64,000 nucleotides of DNA, from the NCBI RefSeq assembly GCF_003412465.1, contig NZ_QTJV01000001.1, positions 1 to 64,000 on the forward strand. The letters run 5' to 3'. The stretch is from Chitinophaga silvisoli (lineage in GTDB: Bacteria > Bacteroidota > Bacteroidia > Chitinophagales > Chitinophagaceae). The translations under genes were made by a program, and so were the position numbers. Positions 54,169-63,678 of the stretch are shown one piece after another. Positions within the stretch are counted from its first letter, which is position 1; each line of letters starts with the position of its first letter. Under the pieces are notes generated by a model. The model saw nothing but the letters and a program-made list of their open reading frames with translations. It did not search any database and was not told where the DNA came from.

Positions 54169-55335
54169 GTGGAGCAAGCTAAACTAAACGCTTATTGCCA
54201 GCAGCATTTTGATCAGGAACCAATTATGGTAAGAGCTGCAGGACGCATTAATCTCATTGGAGAACATACGGATTACAACAATGGATTCGTATTACCTGCT
54301 GCTATTGACAAAGCTATCTACCTCGCCATTATCAAGCGCAACGACAACAAAATTGTGATGCATGCACTGGATGTAAATGATACTTACACCGGGTCGTTGG
54401 ATAAACTGGAGCGTACGAAACAGCATTGGCCTGATTACCTGCTGGGCGTTGTGCAGCAATTGCAGCAGGGAGGTCATATCATCGGCGGATTTGAATGTGC
54501 ATTTTGCGGTAATGTTCCCCTGGGCGCCGGCCTCTCATCCTCCGCAGCACTGGAATGTGCTACCGTATTTGGCCTGAATGAACTGTTCAGCCTTGGCCTG
54601 GGTCGCAAAGAAATGGCGCTCCTGTCACAGGCTGCCGAAAACCAGTTCGTAGGTGTACGCTGTGGCATCATGGACCAGTTTGCCAGCATGTTCGGTAAAA
54701 AACAACAGCTGATCAAACTGGATTGTGGCTCCCTTGAATATGAATACATCCCATTCAACTTTGACGATGTCAACCTCGTTCTGCTGGATACACAGGTGAA
54801 GCACTCCCTGGCATCTTCCGAATACAATACCCGCCGTGCTGAATGTGAGCAGGGTGTAGCCTGGGTAAAGGCGCATCATCCGCATGTGAACAGCCTGCGC
54901 GATGTAAGTATGGATATGCTGGATGCCTATGTAAAAGGTAAAGATGCAACCGTATATAACCGTTGCCGTTATGTAGTGGAAGAAATTAAGCGTTTACAGG
55001 ATGCCTGTATCGATCTGCAGAATGACGACCTGACATCTTTCGGCAAAAAAGTATTTGCTACACACGAAGGCCTCGATAAGCTGTATAATGTAAGCTGCCC
55101 CGAACTGAACTGGCTGGCGGAATTTGCTGCCGGTGAAAATGGTGTACTGGGTGCACGTATGATGGGTGGTGGCTTTGGTGGTTGTACCATCAACATCGTG
55201 AAGAAAACTGCTGTACCAGCCCTGCTGGAAAAAGCAGCTGCCGGCTACAAACAACAATTCAATACTACGTTGAAAGCATACGTGACCAGCATCGAAGATG
55301 GTTGCCGTACTATCAACAACCTGGTGAATAATTAA
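54169..55335 (+). CDS. galK: Galactokinase
   Basis: A 388-residue GHMP kinase. The galactokinase signature GRINLIGEHTDYNNG (25-39), the ATP-binding PLGAGLSSSAALE (about 117-129) and the C-terminal GGGFGGC are all present. It phosphorylates alpha-galactose to Gal-1-P, the first committed step of the Leloir pathway, which galT continues. The start is GTG at 54169; there is no closer ATG that keeps the signature context. It lies 30 bp after the GH5 gene, likely the same operon. Confidence 0.95.
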   Translation: MEQAKLNAYCQQHFDQEPIMVRAAGRINLIGEHTDYNNGFVLPAAIDKAIYLAIIKRNDNKIVMHALDVNDTYTGSLDKLERTKQHWPDYLLGVVQQLQQGGHIIGGFECAFCGNVPLGAGLSSSAALECATVFGLNELFSLGLGRKEMALLSQAAENQFVGVRCGIMDQFASMFGKKQQLIKLDCGSLEYEYIPFNFDDVNLVLLDTQVKHSLASSEYNTRRAECEQGVAWVKAHHPHVNSLRDVSMDMLDAYVKGKDATVYNRCRYVVEEIKRLQDACIDLQNDDLTSFGKKVFATHEGLDKLYNVSCPELNWLAEFAAGENGVLGARMMGGGFGGCTINIVKKTAVPALLEKAAAGYKQQFNTTLKAYVTSIEDGCRTINNLVNN

Positions 55336-55355
55336 AATACCATTTCCATCTGAAG

Positions 55356-55512
55356 TTGTATCAAAAGTAAAAAAGGGGTATTTAAAGTAAAATCGCCCGG
55401 ATTTTATTCGGGCACCGGACAGAGAGAATTTTTGTTTATGTAATTCTTAATGCCTTCAAATTACTTTTAATTCACCGTCCTCACAGAGAGCGTTTTTTTA
55501 CTTTTGATACAA
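55356..55512. repeat. 157-bp element with 19-bp terminal inverted repeats
   Basis: Perfect 19-bp terminal repeats (55356-55374 and 55494-55512) enclose a non-coding core between galK and galT. Inside are a small hairpin GCCCG / CGGGC (55395-55413) and two CACCG...AGAGAG...TTTTT direct repeats. Bases 55454-55468 are the inverse of 10654-10668 in the other inverted-repeat element. It looks like a small miniature-transposon-like or REP-like unit, but no transposase is near. Confidence 0.75.
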
Positions 55513-55549
55513 GCTCAGATATCCTTGTCAAGTGAAATCACTAAGAGCA

Positions 55550-56614
55550 ATGTCTGAAAATACCTTTGATTTAACTTCTCATCCCCATACCCGACTGAAT
55601 ATCCTGACCGGAGAATGGGTACTCGTTTCTCCTCACCGTTCCAAGAGACCCTGGCAGGGAAAGGTAGAAGCGCCTGCGCAGGTACAGCGTCCTTCTTATG
55701 TAGAAGACTGTTATCTGTGTCCAACCAATACACGTGCTGATGGCAGCAAGAATGAAGCGTACACAGGGCCAGTGGCCTTTACGAACGATTTCTCCGCATT
55801 ATTGTCTGACACGCCATCCGGCGATGTGGATGACGATGGTCTGCTGGTAGCACAATCACAGAGAGGCCTTTGCCGTGTGATCTGCTTCAGCCCAAGGCAT
55901 GACCTCACACTTCCTGAAATGGAAGTTCCTGCTATCCGCCAGGTGGTAGACCTATGGGTGAAAGAATACGAAGCACTGAAAGCAGTAGATTACATTAAGT
56001 ACATCCAGATCTTCGAAAATAAAGGAGATATCATGGGTTGTAGTAATCCACATCCACACGGGCAGATCTGGGCATCAGAGAATATACCGATGGAGCTGGA
56101 AAAAGAAACCCGTCAGCAGAAACTGTATTTTGAAAAGCATGGCAAAAGCCTGCTGTCTGCCTATCTCGACAAAGAGGTAAAAGCGCAGGTGCGGATCATT
56201 GCTGAAAATGCACACTTCGTGGCACTGGTGCCTTTCTGGGCAGTATGGCCTTACGAAGCGATGATCATCAGCCGCCGTCATGTACAGTCTGTGCTGCAAT
56301 TCAATGAAGATGAAAAAACCGGATTGGCGGATATACTGCAACAACTGACCATCCGTTACGATAACTTATTTGAAACATCATTCCCATATTCAGCTGGTAT
56401 GCACCAGGCACCGGTGAATGATGGCAGCGAACATCCTGAATGGCACTGGCATATGCATTTTTATCCGCCATTACTGCGCTCTGCGACAGTGAAGAAATTT
56501 ATGGTTGGATATGAGATGCTGGCTAATCCGCAGCGGGATATTACGCCAGAATTTGCAGCTGAAAAGCTGAGGACTTTGCCTGCAGTCCATTATAAAAGCA
56601 GGCAACTCGTTTAA
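55550..56614 (+). CDS. galT: Galactose-1-phosphate uridylyltransferase
   Basis: A 354-residue GalT from the ATG at 55550; an in-frame GTG six codons earlier lacks support. A zinc-site Cys pair is visible in CYLC (54-57). The HPH active-site triplet ([10 protein letters not shown], nucleophile His170) and the C-terminal HWHMHFYPP (zinc/structural His) follow. It transfers UMP between UDP-glucose and galactose-1-phosphate. It lies 214 bp after galK, separated by the inverted-repeat element, and is followed by a terminator. No galE or galM is in the window. Confidence 0.96.
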   Translation: MSENTFDLTSHPHTRLNILTGEWVLVSPHRSKRPWQGKVEAPAQVQRPSYVEDCYLCPTNTRADGSKNEAYTGPVAFTNDFSALLSDTPSGDVDDDGLLVAQSQRGLCRVICFSPRHDLTLPEMEVPAIRQVVDLWVKEYEALKAVDYIKYIQIFENKGDIMGCSNPHPHGQIWASENIPMELEKETRQQKLYFEKHGKSLLSAYLDKEVKAQVRIIAENAHFVALVPFWAVWPYEAMIISRRHVQSVLQFNEDEKTGLADILQQLTIRYDNLFETSFPYSAGMHQAPVNDGSEHPEWHWHMHFYPPLLRSATVKKFMVGYEMLANPQRDITPEFAAEKLRTLPAVHYKSRQLV

Positions 56615-56650
56615 TCTATGTTTTTTTGTTTTTTTTGATCCAATGTGTGT

Positions 56651-56684
56651 AGGGGCGGCCTTTAGGCGGCCCCTTTCTTTTTTA
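56651..56684 (+). terminator. Terminator of galT
   Basis: 11-nt arms (56651-56661 and 56664-56674) with one mismatch and a short loop, then a T-rich tail TTCTTTTTT. Confidence 0.8.
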
Positions 56685-56753
56685 GAACAGCGTGTATAAT
56701 TCCTTCTCAAAGAATATGCTGATGCTGATCTGTATAACTTAAATGAAAGCGTT

Positions 56754-58763
56754 TTAGAGGTTTATTCTCAATCCCCCATAATAATTGCGGAGGGCAGCCG
56801 GATTGAAGTAACGGTTCCCTACCGCATTCAGGTCATTGCCCAGGCTATAGAACTGATTCAGGATATTATCTGCCCCTGCATAGAGCGATACATTCTTCAT
56901 CATCTGCCAGCTCACTTTTCCCTGCAATAGGTGATATTGTTTAGCGTAGGCAGTATTCGCATCGTCCAGCGGTAGTTTGTCCGTGAATGTATATTGTGTA
57001 TATAAGGAAAGGTGCGCCGGCAGATTAGCCAGTAACCCTGCATTGACCACATGGCGGGGAACCCCTGTAATGGAATTACCGGAAAGATCTTTACCGGCCA
57101 CATTGTAATCACTGAATATGAAATGGCTGTAAGCATAGCTACCATTGCATTGCAGCCACTTTGTCAACCATACCATGCCTTGCAGTTCAATCCCTTTTTG
57201 TTCGGTACCACCTGCATTGATGAAGTATTCGGTACCATCGTCGTGCAATTGACGTACGATGGCATCCTGTAGTTTATAATAAAACACTGAGGCATCCAGC
57301 TGGTATTGATGACGTTGCCCCTGCAGGCGGAAGCCGGCTTCGTAATTCCAGCCTGTTTCAGCCTGTAAAGTGGTATTAATAATATTGTCCGTCGCCCGTA
57401 CTTCAGCTATGGAAGGTGGGGAATATCCTTTGCTTACGGAGGCACGTACGGACCATTCCGGGAGGATAAGATAGGAGATACTAAAGCGGGGCATCAACTC
57501 TGCATCGAATTTCTTTCTGCCTTCTTCAAATCTATATTTGAAATAGTTCGCACTCAACGCCGCTTCAACAATCCATTGTGTACCGGGGCGCAGCGAGAGA
57601 CTGGTGAAAAAGAAATGTTGGCCGGCAGTGATATTGCTGGCTGCCTGCACAGTGTCTCTCCTGCCCTTGTTATTGCCATAGTTCACGATGTCAGAGCCGG
57701 TTTGTGACCATTCGAGGCCTGTAGTCCAGTCTACGTGTATATTGGTGCCGTTAATAGGTTGATCCTGCAGGGCAATGTAAGTACGGGCACCGGCGGTGTT
57801 TTCATCTCTGGCTTCGAAGTTCGTAATGAAGGGGTTTTCGAAGTGTGTGTTAATACCGTAGATGGTGAATACATGTTTCCAGTGTGTAGATAACTGCGCA
57901 GTGTGTACTAAACCTCCCAAAGCGGTTTTATTGCGGATACCCGCATGTTGCTCAATAGCCCCGGGCAGGGTAGCGGTAGCTGGCCTGGCAGCCCGGGGAT
58001 TGGCGGCAGCCTGTGCGGCGGTAAGTCCTCCAGGGGTGCGATAGTCCATATCGCTATAGAATGCAATCAGTTTAAGACTGTTATGCGGGTTGTATTGCCA
58101 TTGCTGGGCGGTTTGTATATAATATCTTTTTAGAGCGCTATTCTGGCGGTAACCGTCAGAACGCTGAACGCCTTCATATATATTAATACGGTACTTATCC
58201 CATTGCTGTTGCCAGCCGGCTTCTTCATGGAAGAGACCATAGCTGCCTCCCTGTATATCTGCTTTCAGGTGGGTGGTATCTGGCTGTGTGCCTGCAGGGT
58301 GAAGGAGGACCACGCCGCCTGAGTTGGCTCCGAACTGGCTGCCATCAGGTCCTTTCAGAACTTCGATCCCCGAGAAGGCGCCGGCATCGGAGAGATTTAA
58401 ATACGTGTTGCCACCGGCATCAGTAAAAGGTATTTCATCCATATAGATTTTTACATTCCTGATACCGAAGGGCGAGCGTAACAGACTGCCTCTCAGCGAC
58501 AAGCGATAACTACCGGGGGAACGTTCTTCCATTCGTATGCCCGGAACGGTGTTCAGCGTGGGTATAAGTGTAGTACCCTGTTGTAATAATATTTGTTTTT
58601 CGGTAATGACAGCGCTGCTGGAAGGTACCTGTAAGAATGAGTATTGTTTGCCCGGATAGGCCATGACCTGAACTTCAGGAAGTAATGTAGTGTCTGCGGG
58701 TTGTTGTGCATATGCGGAAAGTGACAACAGGCAGGTTAAGCAAGGCAGAATAAGGCGTGTCAT
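56754..58763 (-). CDS. TonB-dependent outer-membrane receptor
   Basis: A 669-residue TonB-dependent receptor with a signal peptide (about 1-19, ending SAYAQ). The TonB-box region is near LLPEVQVMAY, the plug covers about 45-160 (TLNTVPGIRMEERSPG, VLKGPDGSQFGANSGGVV), and a 22-strand-type barrel ends in GGLRINL. The size and lack of a CarboxypepD_reg domain point to a siderophore, metal or vitamin receptor rather than SusC. No SusD, periplasmic binding protein or regulator is adjacent, so the ligand is open. Confidence 0.92.
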   Translation of the reverse strand: MTRLILPCLTCLLSLSAYAQQPADTTLLPEVQVMAYPGKQYSFLQVPSSSAVITEKQILLQQGTTLIPTLNTVPGIRMEERSPGSYRLSLRGSLLRSPFGIRNVKIYMDEIPFTDAGGNTYLNLSDAGAFSGIEVLKGPDGSQFGANSGGVVLLHPAGTQPDTTHLKADIQGGSYGLFHEEAGWQQQWDKYRINIYEGVQRSDGYRQNSALKRYYIQTAQQWQYNPHNSLKLIAFYSDMDYRTPGGLTAAQAAANPRAARPATATLPGAIEQHAGIRNKTALGGLVHTAQLSTHWKHVFTIYGINTHFENPFITNFEARDENTAGARTYIALQDQPINGTNIHVDWTTGLEWSQTGSDIVNYGNNKGRRDTVQAASNITAGQHFFFTSLSLRPGTQWIVEAALSANYFKYRFEEGRKKFDAELMPRFSISYLILPEWSVRASVSKGYSPPSIAEVRATDNIINTTLQAETGWNYEAGFRLQGQRHQYQLDASVFYYKLQDAIVRQLHDDGTEYFINAGGTEQKGIELQGMVWLTKWLQCNGSYAYSHFIFSDYNVAGKDLSGNSITGVPRHVVNAGLLANLPAHLSLYTQYTFTDKLPLDDANTAYAKQYHLLQGKVSWQMMKNVSLYAGADNILNQFYSLGNDLNAVGNRYFNPAALRNYYGGLRINL

Positions 58764-59243
58764 GAATCAAATCTAATTATTCTAATATTGGTAGCAAAAC
58801 TGCGGCCTACTATTAAATTCCATAGAATTTTAAAAAAATGCTGAATTAGATTTGGAAATGTAAAACTGGTTAGCGTATATTTGTCTACAGAATCGGTAGA
58901 CTAATAGAAACCGATACAAACTGCAGGAAATTTTGTTTGCTATAAGCTGTAAATAGAAAAAAGAAATGCCGGAAAGGTTTGCGGGGCAAGGTATGTTGCA
59001 GATTTATTGGTGGTAAATTATAATGTAACGTATCCCCCCGCGCCCCCTGGCATATTAGCGTCTTGCACTGATACAATATCTGAAAGAAATTACTTTATAT
59101 AAGATAGTGAATACTTCCTTTAGCAAAATAGGTGTCCCGATCCGGATCTCAATCTGGAATGGATTTTTAAAAAGCTAAAAAAAATTATCCAACATCATAT
59201 GGAATTGTTTTAACCCCGCATCTCTATTGTAAATGTTCAACAC
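58764..59243. other. 480-bp intergenic region between divergent receptor and tonB genes
   Basis: It separates the leftward TonB-dependent receptor from the rightward solitary tonB and should hold both promoters. It is AT-rich. I see no convincing gene, hairpin or TANNTTTG box, and the 63-codon minus-strand frame at 58885-59076 has no features of a real protein. Confidence 0.5.
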
Positions 59244-60086
59244 ATGAATACAACAAACATTTACAATGCAGACTTCCTCGACATTCTCTTCGAGGGTCGT
59301 AACAAAGAGTACGGCGCATATGAACTCCGCAGAAGTGAAGACAGGCGTGTTCGGAAAGCCTTGATAGGCACAGCTTCCATTGCTTTATTAATTGTAGGGG
59401 GATACGTAATGGGGAATTCTTTAATTACACCGTTAATGCGTACACGAAATGAGATGAAAGATGTAATTGCTCTGGATAATGTGAAATTACCTCCTATAGA
59501 AGATAAGGTAATTCCCCCACCTCCTCCGGTTCAGACAACACCTCCGCCGGCCGTTTCATCCGTTAAAGTTACACCTCCAATTATCACCCGTGATGAATTA
59601 GTTCGTGCAGAAGACGAAGTAGTAAAACTTGATAGTATTGGTAATAAGTCTATTGCTGTTGCCAATATAAAAGGGGATGATATCAATGGTCAGGATATTC
59701 CTGCATTACTGGCCGGAGATGGTGCCGGCAACAAAGTAGTAGAAGCGCCAAGAGTAGAAAAAGAAACAATTTTTACCACGGTTGAAATTATGCCTTCATT
59801 TCCTGGTGGTGAAGAAGCTTTGCTCAGATTTCTCCGTGACAACGTGAAGTATCCTCGCGTAGCCCAGGAAAACGAAATACAGGGTACAGTATTCGTACAG
59901 TTTGTAGTAGATAAGGAAGGGAACATCAATGATGTAAGAACAATTGGTGCTGCAAAAGGAGGTGGTCTTGAAGAAGAATCCATCCGTGTAGTAAAGAAAA
60001 TGCCAAAATGGAAACCTGGCAGACAAAACAGAGAAAGTGTAAGTGTACAATTTAGCCTCCCTGTCAGGTACACCCTGCAAAATTAA
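59244..60086 (+). CDS. tonB: TonB energy transducer (solitary paralogue)
   Basis: A 280-residue TonB protein closely related to the one at 6886-7722. It has the same N-terminal DFLDILFEGRNKEYGAYELR, one membrane helix (about 40-58), a shorter Pro-rich spacer (about 85-110) and a C-terminal TonB domain (about 185-280). The last 95 residues are nearly the same, while the spacer differs. It has no exbB/exbD of its own and must use the complex from the 4582 operon or another one. It lies divergent from a TonB-dependent receptor, which suggests they may work together. Confidence 0.94.
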   Translation: MNTTNIYNADFLDILFEGRNKEYGAYELRRSEDRRVRKALIGTASIALLIVGGYVMGNSLITPLMRTRNEMKDVIALDNVKLPPIEDKVIPPPPPVQTTPPPAVSSVKVTPPIITRDELVRAEDEVVKLDSIGNKSIAVANIKGDDINGQDIPALLAGDGAGNKVVEAPRVEKETIFTTVEIMPSFPGGEEALLRFLRDNVKYPRVAQENEIQGTVFVQFVVDKEGNINDVRTIGAAKGGGLEEESIRVVKKMPKWKPGRQNRESVSVQFSLPVRYTLQN

Positions 60087-60203
60087 ACTCCAACCTGCTC
60101 CGCCCCAAAGCATAATAATTTTTTAAGATACTAATTACTTTTTACCCGAACCTATTGTTCAATTAACGTTTGCTCTCAACTGCAACGAGGGGGGACCCTT
60201 TGC

Positions 60204-60235
60204 ATGCCACGGCTATATGCCGTGGCATATTTTTT
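60204..60235 (+). terminator. Terminator of the second tonB
   Basis: 10-bp perfect stem ATGCCACGGC / GCCGTGGCAT (60204-60213 with 60219-60228), 5-nt loop, T-rich tail. Confidence 0.9.
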
Positions 60236-60325
60236 CGGGAGTTTTTCTATTAAACTTTGTAACTATTTTGTACTACTTTTATCTCCCGGTTGGCTAAGGG
60301 TCATTAAAAATTAGTAAAATCAGTT

Positions 60326-62902
60326 ATGGAAGCACCGGTAAATAACACTCTACAGTTGTTTAAGAATTTGGTTGGCACCAAGTTCCAGTTATACAACAGC
60401 CTTTTTACTGCGCTACCTTTTCATAAGGTGGAGAAGACCGGCGTATTTCTCTCTTTATTCCTCATCCACTGTGAAGAAGGATATGGAAAGGAAAAAAGCC
60501 CGCAGGAAATTCTCACATCTTTTTTCGAGCAGTATACGAGCGCAAATGAACAGCAGAGAATTGATATGCTGTTCCGCTTTGTGCAGTATGCAGAACGTCA
60601 GGTCGTATTGTTCGATGCGCTGGAAGATGCCGCATTCCGTCACATTCACGACATGAATGGAACAGGTTCGCTCAGTCACCTTGAATCTGAAGTAGTGGCG
60701 GAGCAGAAGCAGGATGAACTGGCCTCGAAGTTACAGGACTTCTCGGTACGTCTGGTGCTGACTGCCCATCCTACACAGTTCTATCCGGGCAATGTATTAA
60801 GTATTATCAATGACCTGTCGAGGGCTTTGATTAATGATAATACTGCACAGGTAGACTCCTACCTGAAGCAGTTGGGTAAAACTCCGTTTTTCAAGAAGGA
60901 AAAGCCAACACCATATGATGAGGCCATCAGCCTGATCTGGTTCCTGGAAAATACATTTTATACAGCTGCCGGTAAGATCGTATCCCGCCTTAAATCTCAT
61001 TTCCCTGCTGCTATCAATGGCAACAATCCTGTGATCCGCATGGGCTTCTGGCCTGGTGGTGACCGTGATGGTAACCCATTTGTAAATGCAGACATTACCC
61101 TGCGTGTGGCTGATGCACTGCGTGGAGGTATTATAAAATGTTACTATCTTGATGTACGCCGCCTCAAGCGCCGCCTGACTTTCAAAGGCATCGAAAATGA
61201 GCTGGCTACACTGGAGCAGCAATTATATAGCAATCTCTTTATCCCCGGGCATAAGACAAATCTGTGCCGTCAGGATATACTCGATACACTGTACAGGGTG
61301 CGCATTATCCTCATTGAGGAAAATAACGCCCTGTTCCTTAACCTGCTCGACGACCTCATTACAAGAGTTGAGCTGTTCGGATTGTTCTTTGCCACCCTGG
61401 ATGTCCGTCAGGATAGCTCCGTACATGGACCACTTCTGGCTAAGATTGCAGCTGGCTCCGACCTGCTGCCAAAGAACTATGCAGATCTGAGTGATGATGA
61501 AAAGATCAGTGCCCTGCTGAAAGTGAAGAAAGCAGCTGATCCGGCAATTGTAGATGAAGGACTGCAACAGGATACCCTGGCAACTATCAAGGCCATCAAA
61601 TCCATTCAGGAAGCAAACGGTGAGTTTGGCTGTCACCGTTATATCATCAGCCATACCACCAGCGCGCTGGATATAATGGAAGTATATGGTTTGTTCCTGC
61701 TGAGTGGCTGGAAGAACAGCGAACTTAGCGTGGACATCGTACCACTGTTCGAAACCATCGACGACTTACGCCATGCCGGTGAGGTAATGCGCTCCCTCTA
61801 TTCTAACGAAGAGTACAGAGCACACCTGCAACAGCGCTATAATAAGCAGACCATCATGCTCGGGTTCTCTGACGGCACCAAGGATGGTGGCTACCTGATG
61901 GCCAACTGGTGCATCTACAAAGCGAAGGAGGAACTGAGTGCTATCTCTAAAGAATATGGCATCAATGTAGTCTTCTTCGACGGTCGTGGAGGTCCTCCGG
62001 CAAGAGGTGGTGGAAAAACCCATCAGTTCTATGCATCTATGGGCCGCAACATCGCCAACAAAGAAATTCAGCTGACGATACAAGGTCAGACCATCAGTTC
62101 CAACTTCGGTACCGTGGATTCTGCACAGTATAATATTGAACAGCTTGTGCATGCCGGTATTGCCAACGAACTTTTCTCCAGCCGTGAAAAGACGCTGACT
62201 ACCGAGCAGGAAGAGGTGTTGCAGACACTGGCAGATGCAGGTTTTGAGTCCTTCAATCAACTGAAGAATCATCCGGACTTCCTGGATTACCTGAACTACG
62301 CAAGCCCGCTTCGCTATTATGCAGAAACCAACATCGGTAGCCGTCCGTCCAAGAGAAACGGAGCCGGCAAGCTGAACCTGAATGATCTGAGGGCCGTGCC
62401 TTATGTAGGTGCATGGAGCCAGATTAAACAGAATGTTCCGGGTTTCTTCGGCGTAGGTTATGGCCTGGAAGAAATGGAAAAGGCAGGCAAATGGGAACAA
62501 CTGCAGGATCTGTATAAAAACTCCCTGTTTTTCCGTACCCTGCTGGACAACTGTGAGATGGCGATGAAGAAGTGTTACTTCCCGCTCACTGCTGCCTATA
62601 AAAACCACCCGCAGTTTGGTGAAGTTTGGACGCTGATCCATGATGAATTCCAGCGTACCCGTACTTACCTCCTGAAACTGACAGGCCACTCTGACCTGAT
62701 GTCTCATTACCCAATCGACCAGTTGTCTATCCAGATGCGTGAGCGTATCGTACTGCCTTTGCTCACGATTCAGCAGTACGCATTAACCCGCATCCGGGAG
62801 ATGAATGAGGCCGGAAATGGGGATGGCCTGAAGGAAATCTTCGAGAAACTAGTCGTAAGATGTTCGTTTGGAATTATCAACGCGGGAAGAAACTCTGCAT
62901 AG
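60326..62902 (+). CDS. ppc: Phosphoenolpyruvate carboxylase
   Basis: An 858-residue PEP carboxylase. The bicarbonate/PEP-site His lies in VLTAHPTQ (about 150). GFWPGGDRDGNP (about 240) and the mobile Gly-rich loop FDGRGGPPARGGGKTH (about 550-565) are intact. It makes oxaloacetate from PEP and bicarbonate to refill the TCA cycle. It is slightly shorter than the E. coli enzyme (883), and its C-terminus ends NAGRNSA rather than the usual QNTG, which may alter active-site closure or simply be a lineage variant. Single gene with its own terminator. Confidence 0.96.
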   Translation: MEAPVNNTLQLFKNLVGTKFQLYNSLFTALPFHKVEKTGVFLSLFLIHCEEGYGKEKSPQEILTSFFEQYTSANEQQRIDMLFRFVQYAERQVVLFDALEDAAFRHIHDMNGTGSLSHLESEVVAEQKQDELASKLQDFSVRLVLTAHPTQFYPGNVLSIINDLSRALINDNTAQVDSYLKQLGKTPFFKKEKPTPYDEAISLIWFLENTFYTAAGKIVSRLKSHFPAAINGNNPVIRMGFWPGGDRDGNPFVNADITLRVADALRGGIIKCYYLDVRRLKRRLTFKGIENELATLEQQLYSNLFIPGHKTNLCRQDILDTLYRVRIILIEENNALFLNLLDDLITRVELFGLFFATLDVRQDSSVHGPLLAKIAAGSDLLPKNYADLSDDEKISALLKVKKAADPAIVDEGLQQDTLATIKAIKSIQEANGEFGCHRYIISHTTSALDIMEVYGLFLLSGWKNSELSVDIVPLFETIDDLRHAGEVMRSLYSNEEYRAHLQQRYNKQTIMLGFSDGTKDGGYLMANWCIYKAKEELSAISKEYGINVVFFDGRGGPPARGGGKTHQFYASMGRNIANKEIQLTIQGQTISSNFGTVDSAQYNIEQLVHAGIANELFSSREKTLTTEQEEVLQTLADAGFESFNQLKNHPDFLDYLNYASPLRYYAETNIGSRPSKRNGAGKLNLNDLRAVPYVGAWSQIKQNVPGFFGVGYGLEEMEKAGKWEQLQDLYKNSLFFRTLLDNCEMAMKKCYFPLTAAYKNHPQFGEVWTLIHDEFQRTRTYLLKLTGHSDLMSHYPIDQLSIQMRERIVLPLLTIQQYALTRIREMNEAGNGDGLKEIFEKLVVRCSFGIINAGRNSA

Positions 62903-62921
62903 AAATAATTTTAATAAGTTG

Positions 62922-62950
62922 AAAGCCGGACTAATCATCCGGCTTTTTTT
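62922..62950 (+). terminator. Terminator of ppc
   Basis: 9-bp perfect stem AAAGCCGGA / TCCGGCTTT, 7-nt loop, ending in a T run. It lies 34 bp before ureA, so the urease promoter must be very close to or overlap this hairpin, or read-through occurs. Confidence 0.9.
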
Positions 62951-62984
62951 GTAATTTACCCCATAACCCAAAATCTAAAGTCGT

Positions 62985-63287
62985 ATGCATTTAACAGCCC
63001 GGGAACAGGAAAAATTGTTGCTCTTTTTGGCTGGTGAACTGGCCGAAAAGCGCAAGGCCAGAGGGGTAAAACTGAACTATCCTGAAGCCATAGCACTGAT
63101 CAGCAGCCGCCTGCAGGAAGGTGCGAGGGATGGGCAGTCCGTAGCACAGCTCATGCAGTATGGTGCCACCATCCTTACCCGCGAAGATGTAATGGAAGGG
63201 GTACCGGAAATGATAGACGAGATCCAGATTGAAGCTACTTTTCCAGATGGCTCCAAGCTGGTAACTGTACACCACCCCATCAGATAA
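62985..63287 (+). CDS. ureA: Urease subunit gamma
   Basis: A 100-residue urease gamma subunit of standard length. It begins [20 protein letters not shown] and contains the conserved [12 protein letters not shown] block and the [17 protein letters not shown] end. It is a structural subunit of the nickel urease that hydrolyses urea to ammonia and carbamate. First gene of a ureABC run. Confidence 0.97.
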   Translation: MHLTAREQEKLLLFLAGELAEKRKARGVKLNYPEAIALISSRLQEGARDGQSVAQLMQYGATILTREDVMEGVPEMIDEIQIEATFPDGSKLVTVHHPIR

Positions 63288-63303
63288 AACCAAAATCTAT
63301 GTT

Positions 63304-63678
63304 ATGATTCCCGGAGAATACTTTATTAAGCCCGGTCATATCAACGCCAACGAAGGCCGTGATACCGCCACCGTCACCGTAGTGAACACCGGCGACAGAC
63401 CCGTACAAATAGGATCTCACACGCATTTTTTCGAAGTCAACCGCATGCTCTCCTTTGACCGCAAAACAGCTTTTGGCAAGCGCCTGAACATTATGGCAGG
63501 CACCGCCGTGCGTTTTGAACCAGGTGAAGAAAAGACGGTGGAGCTGGTGAACCTGGGAGGTGCCAGGAATGCATATGGCATGAACAACCTGGTGAATGGC
63601 AGTACCACTACCGCCATCTCAGCCACCCAGGCCATGAAGAAAATTAATGAAGGTCACTTTAAAAACAATCCCTCATGA
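63304..63678 (+). CDS. ureB: Urease subunit beta
   Basis: A 124-residue urease beta subunit. It shows [19 protein letters not shown] near the N-terminus, [16 protein letters not shown] in the middle and [17 protein letters not shown]. It is slightly longer than the usual ~101-residue core because of a C-terminal tail. It starts 16 bp after ureA and overlaps ureC by 4 nt (ATGA), so translation is coupled. Confidence 0.96.
   Translation: MIPGEYFIKPGHINANEGRDTATVTVVNTGDRPVQIGSHTHFFEVNRMLSFDRKTAFGKRLNIMAGTAVRFEPGEEKTVELVNLGGARNAYGMNNLVNGSTTTAISATQAMKKINEGHFKNNPS

Noticed and set aside
58885..59076. 63-codon minus-strand frame in the receptor/tonB spacer
   Set aside because: Composition and lack of any domain, together with its position in a divergent promoter region, argue against a real gene.
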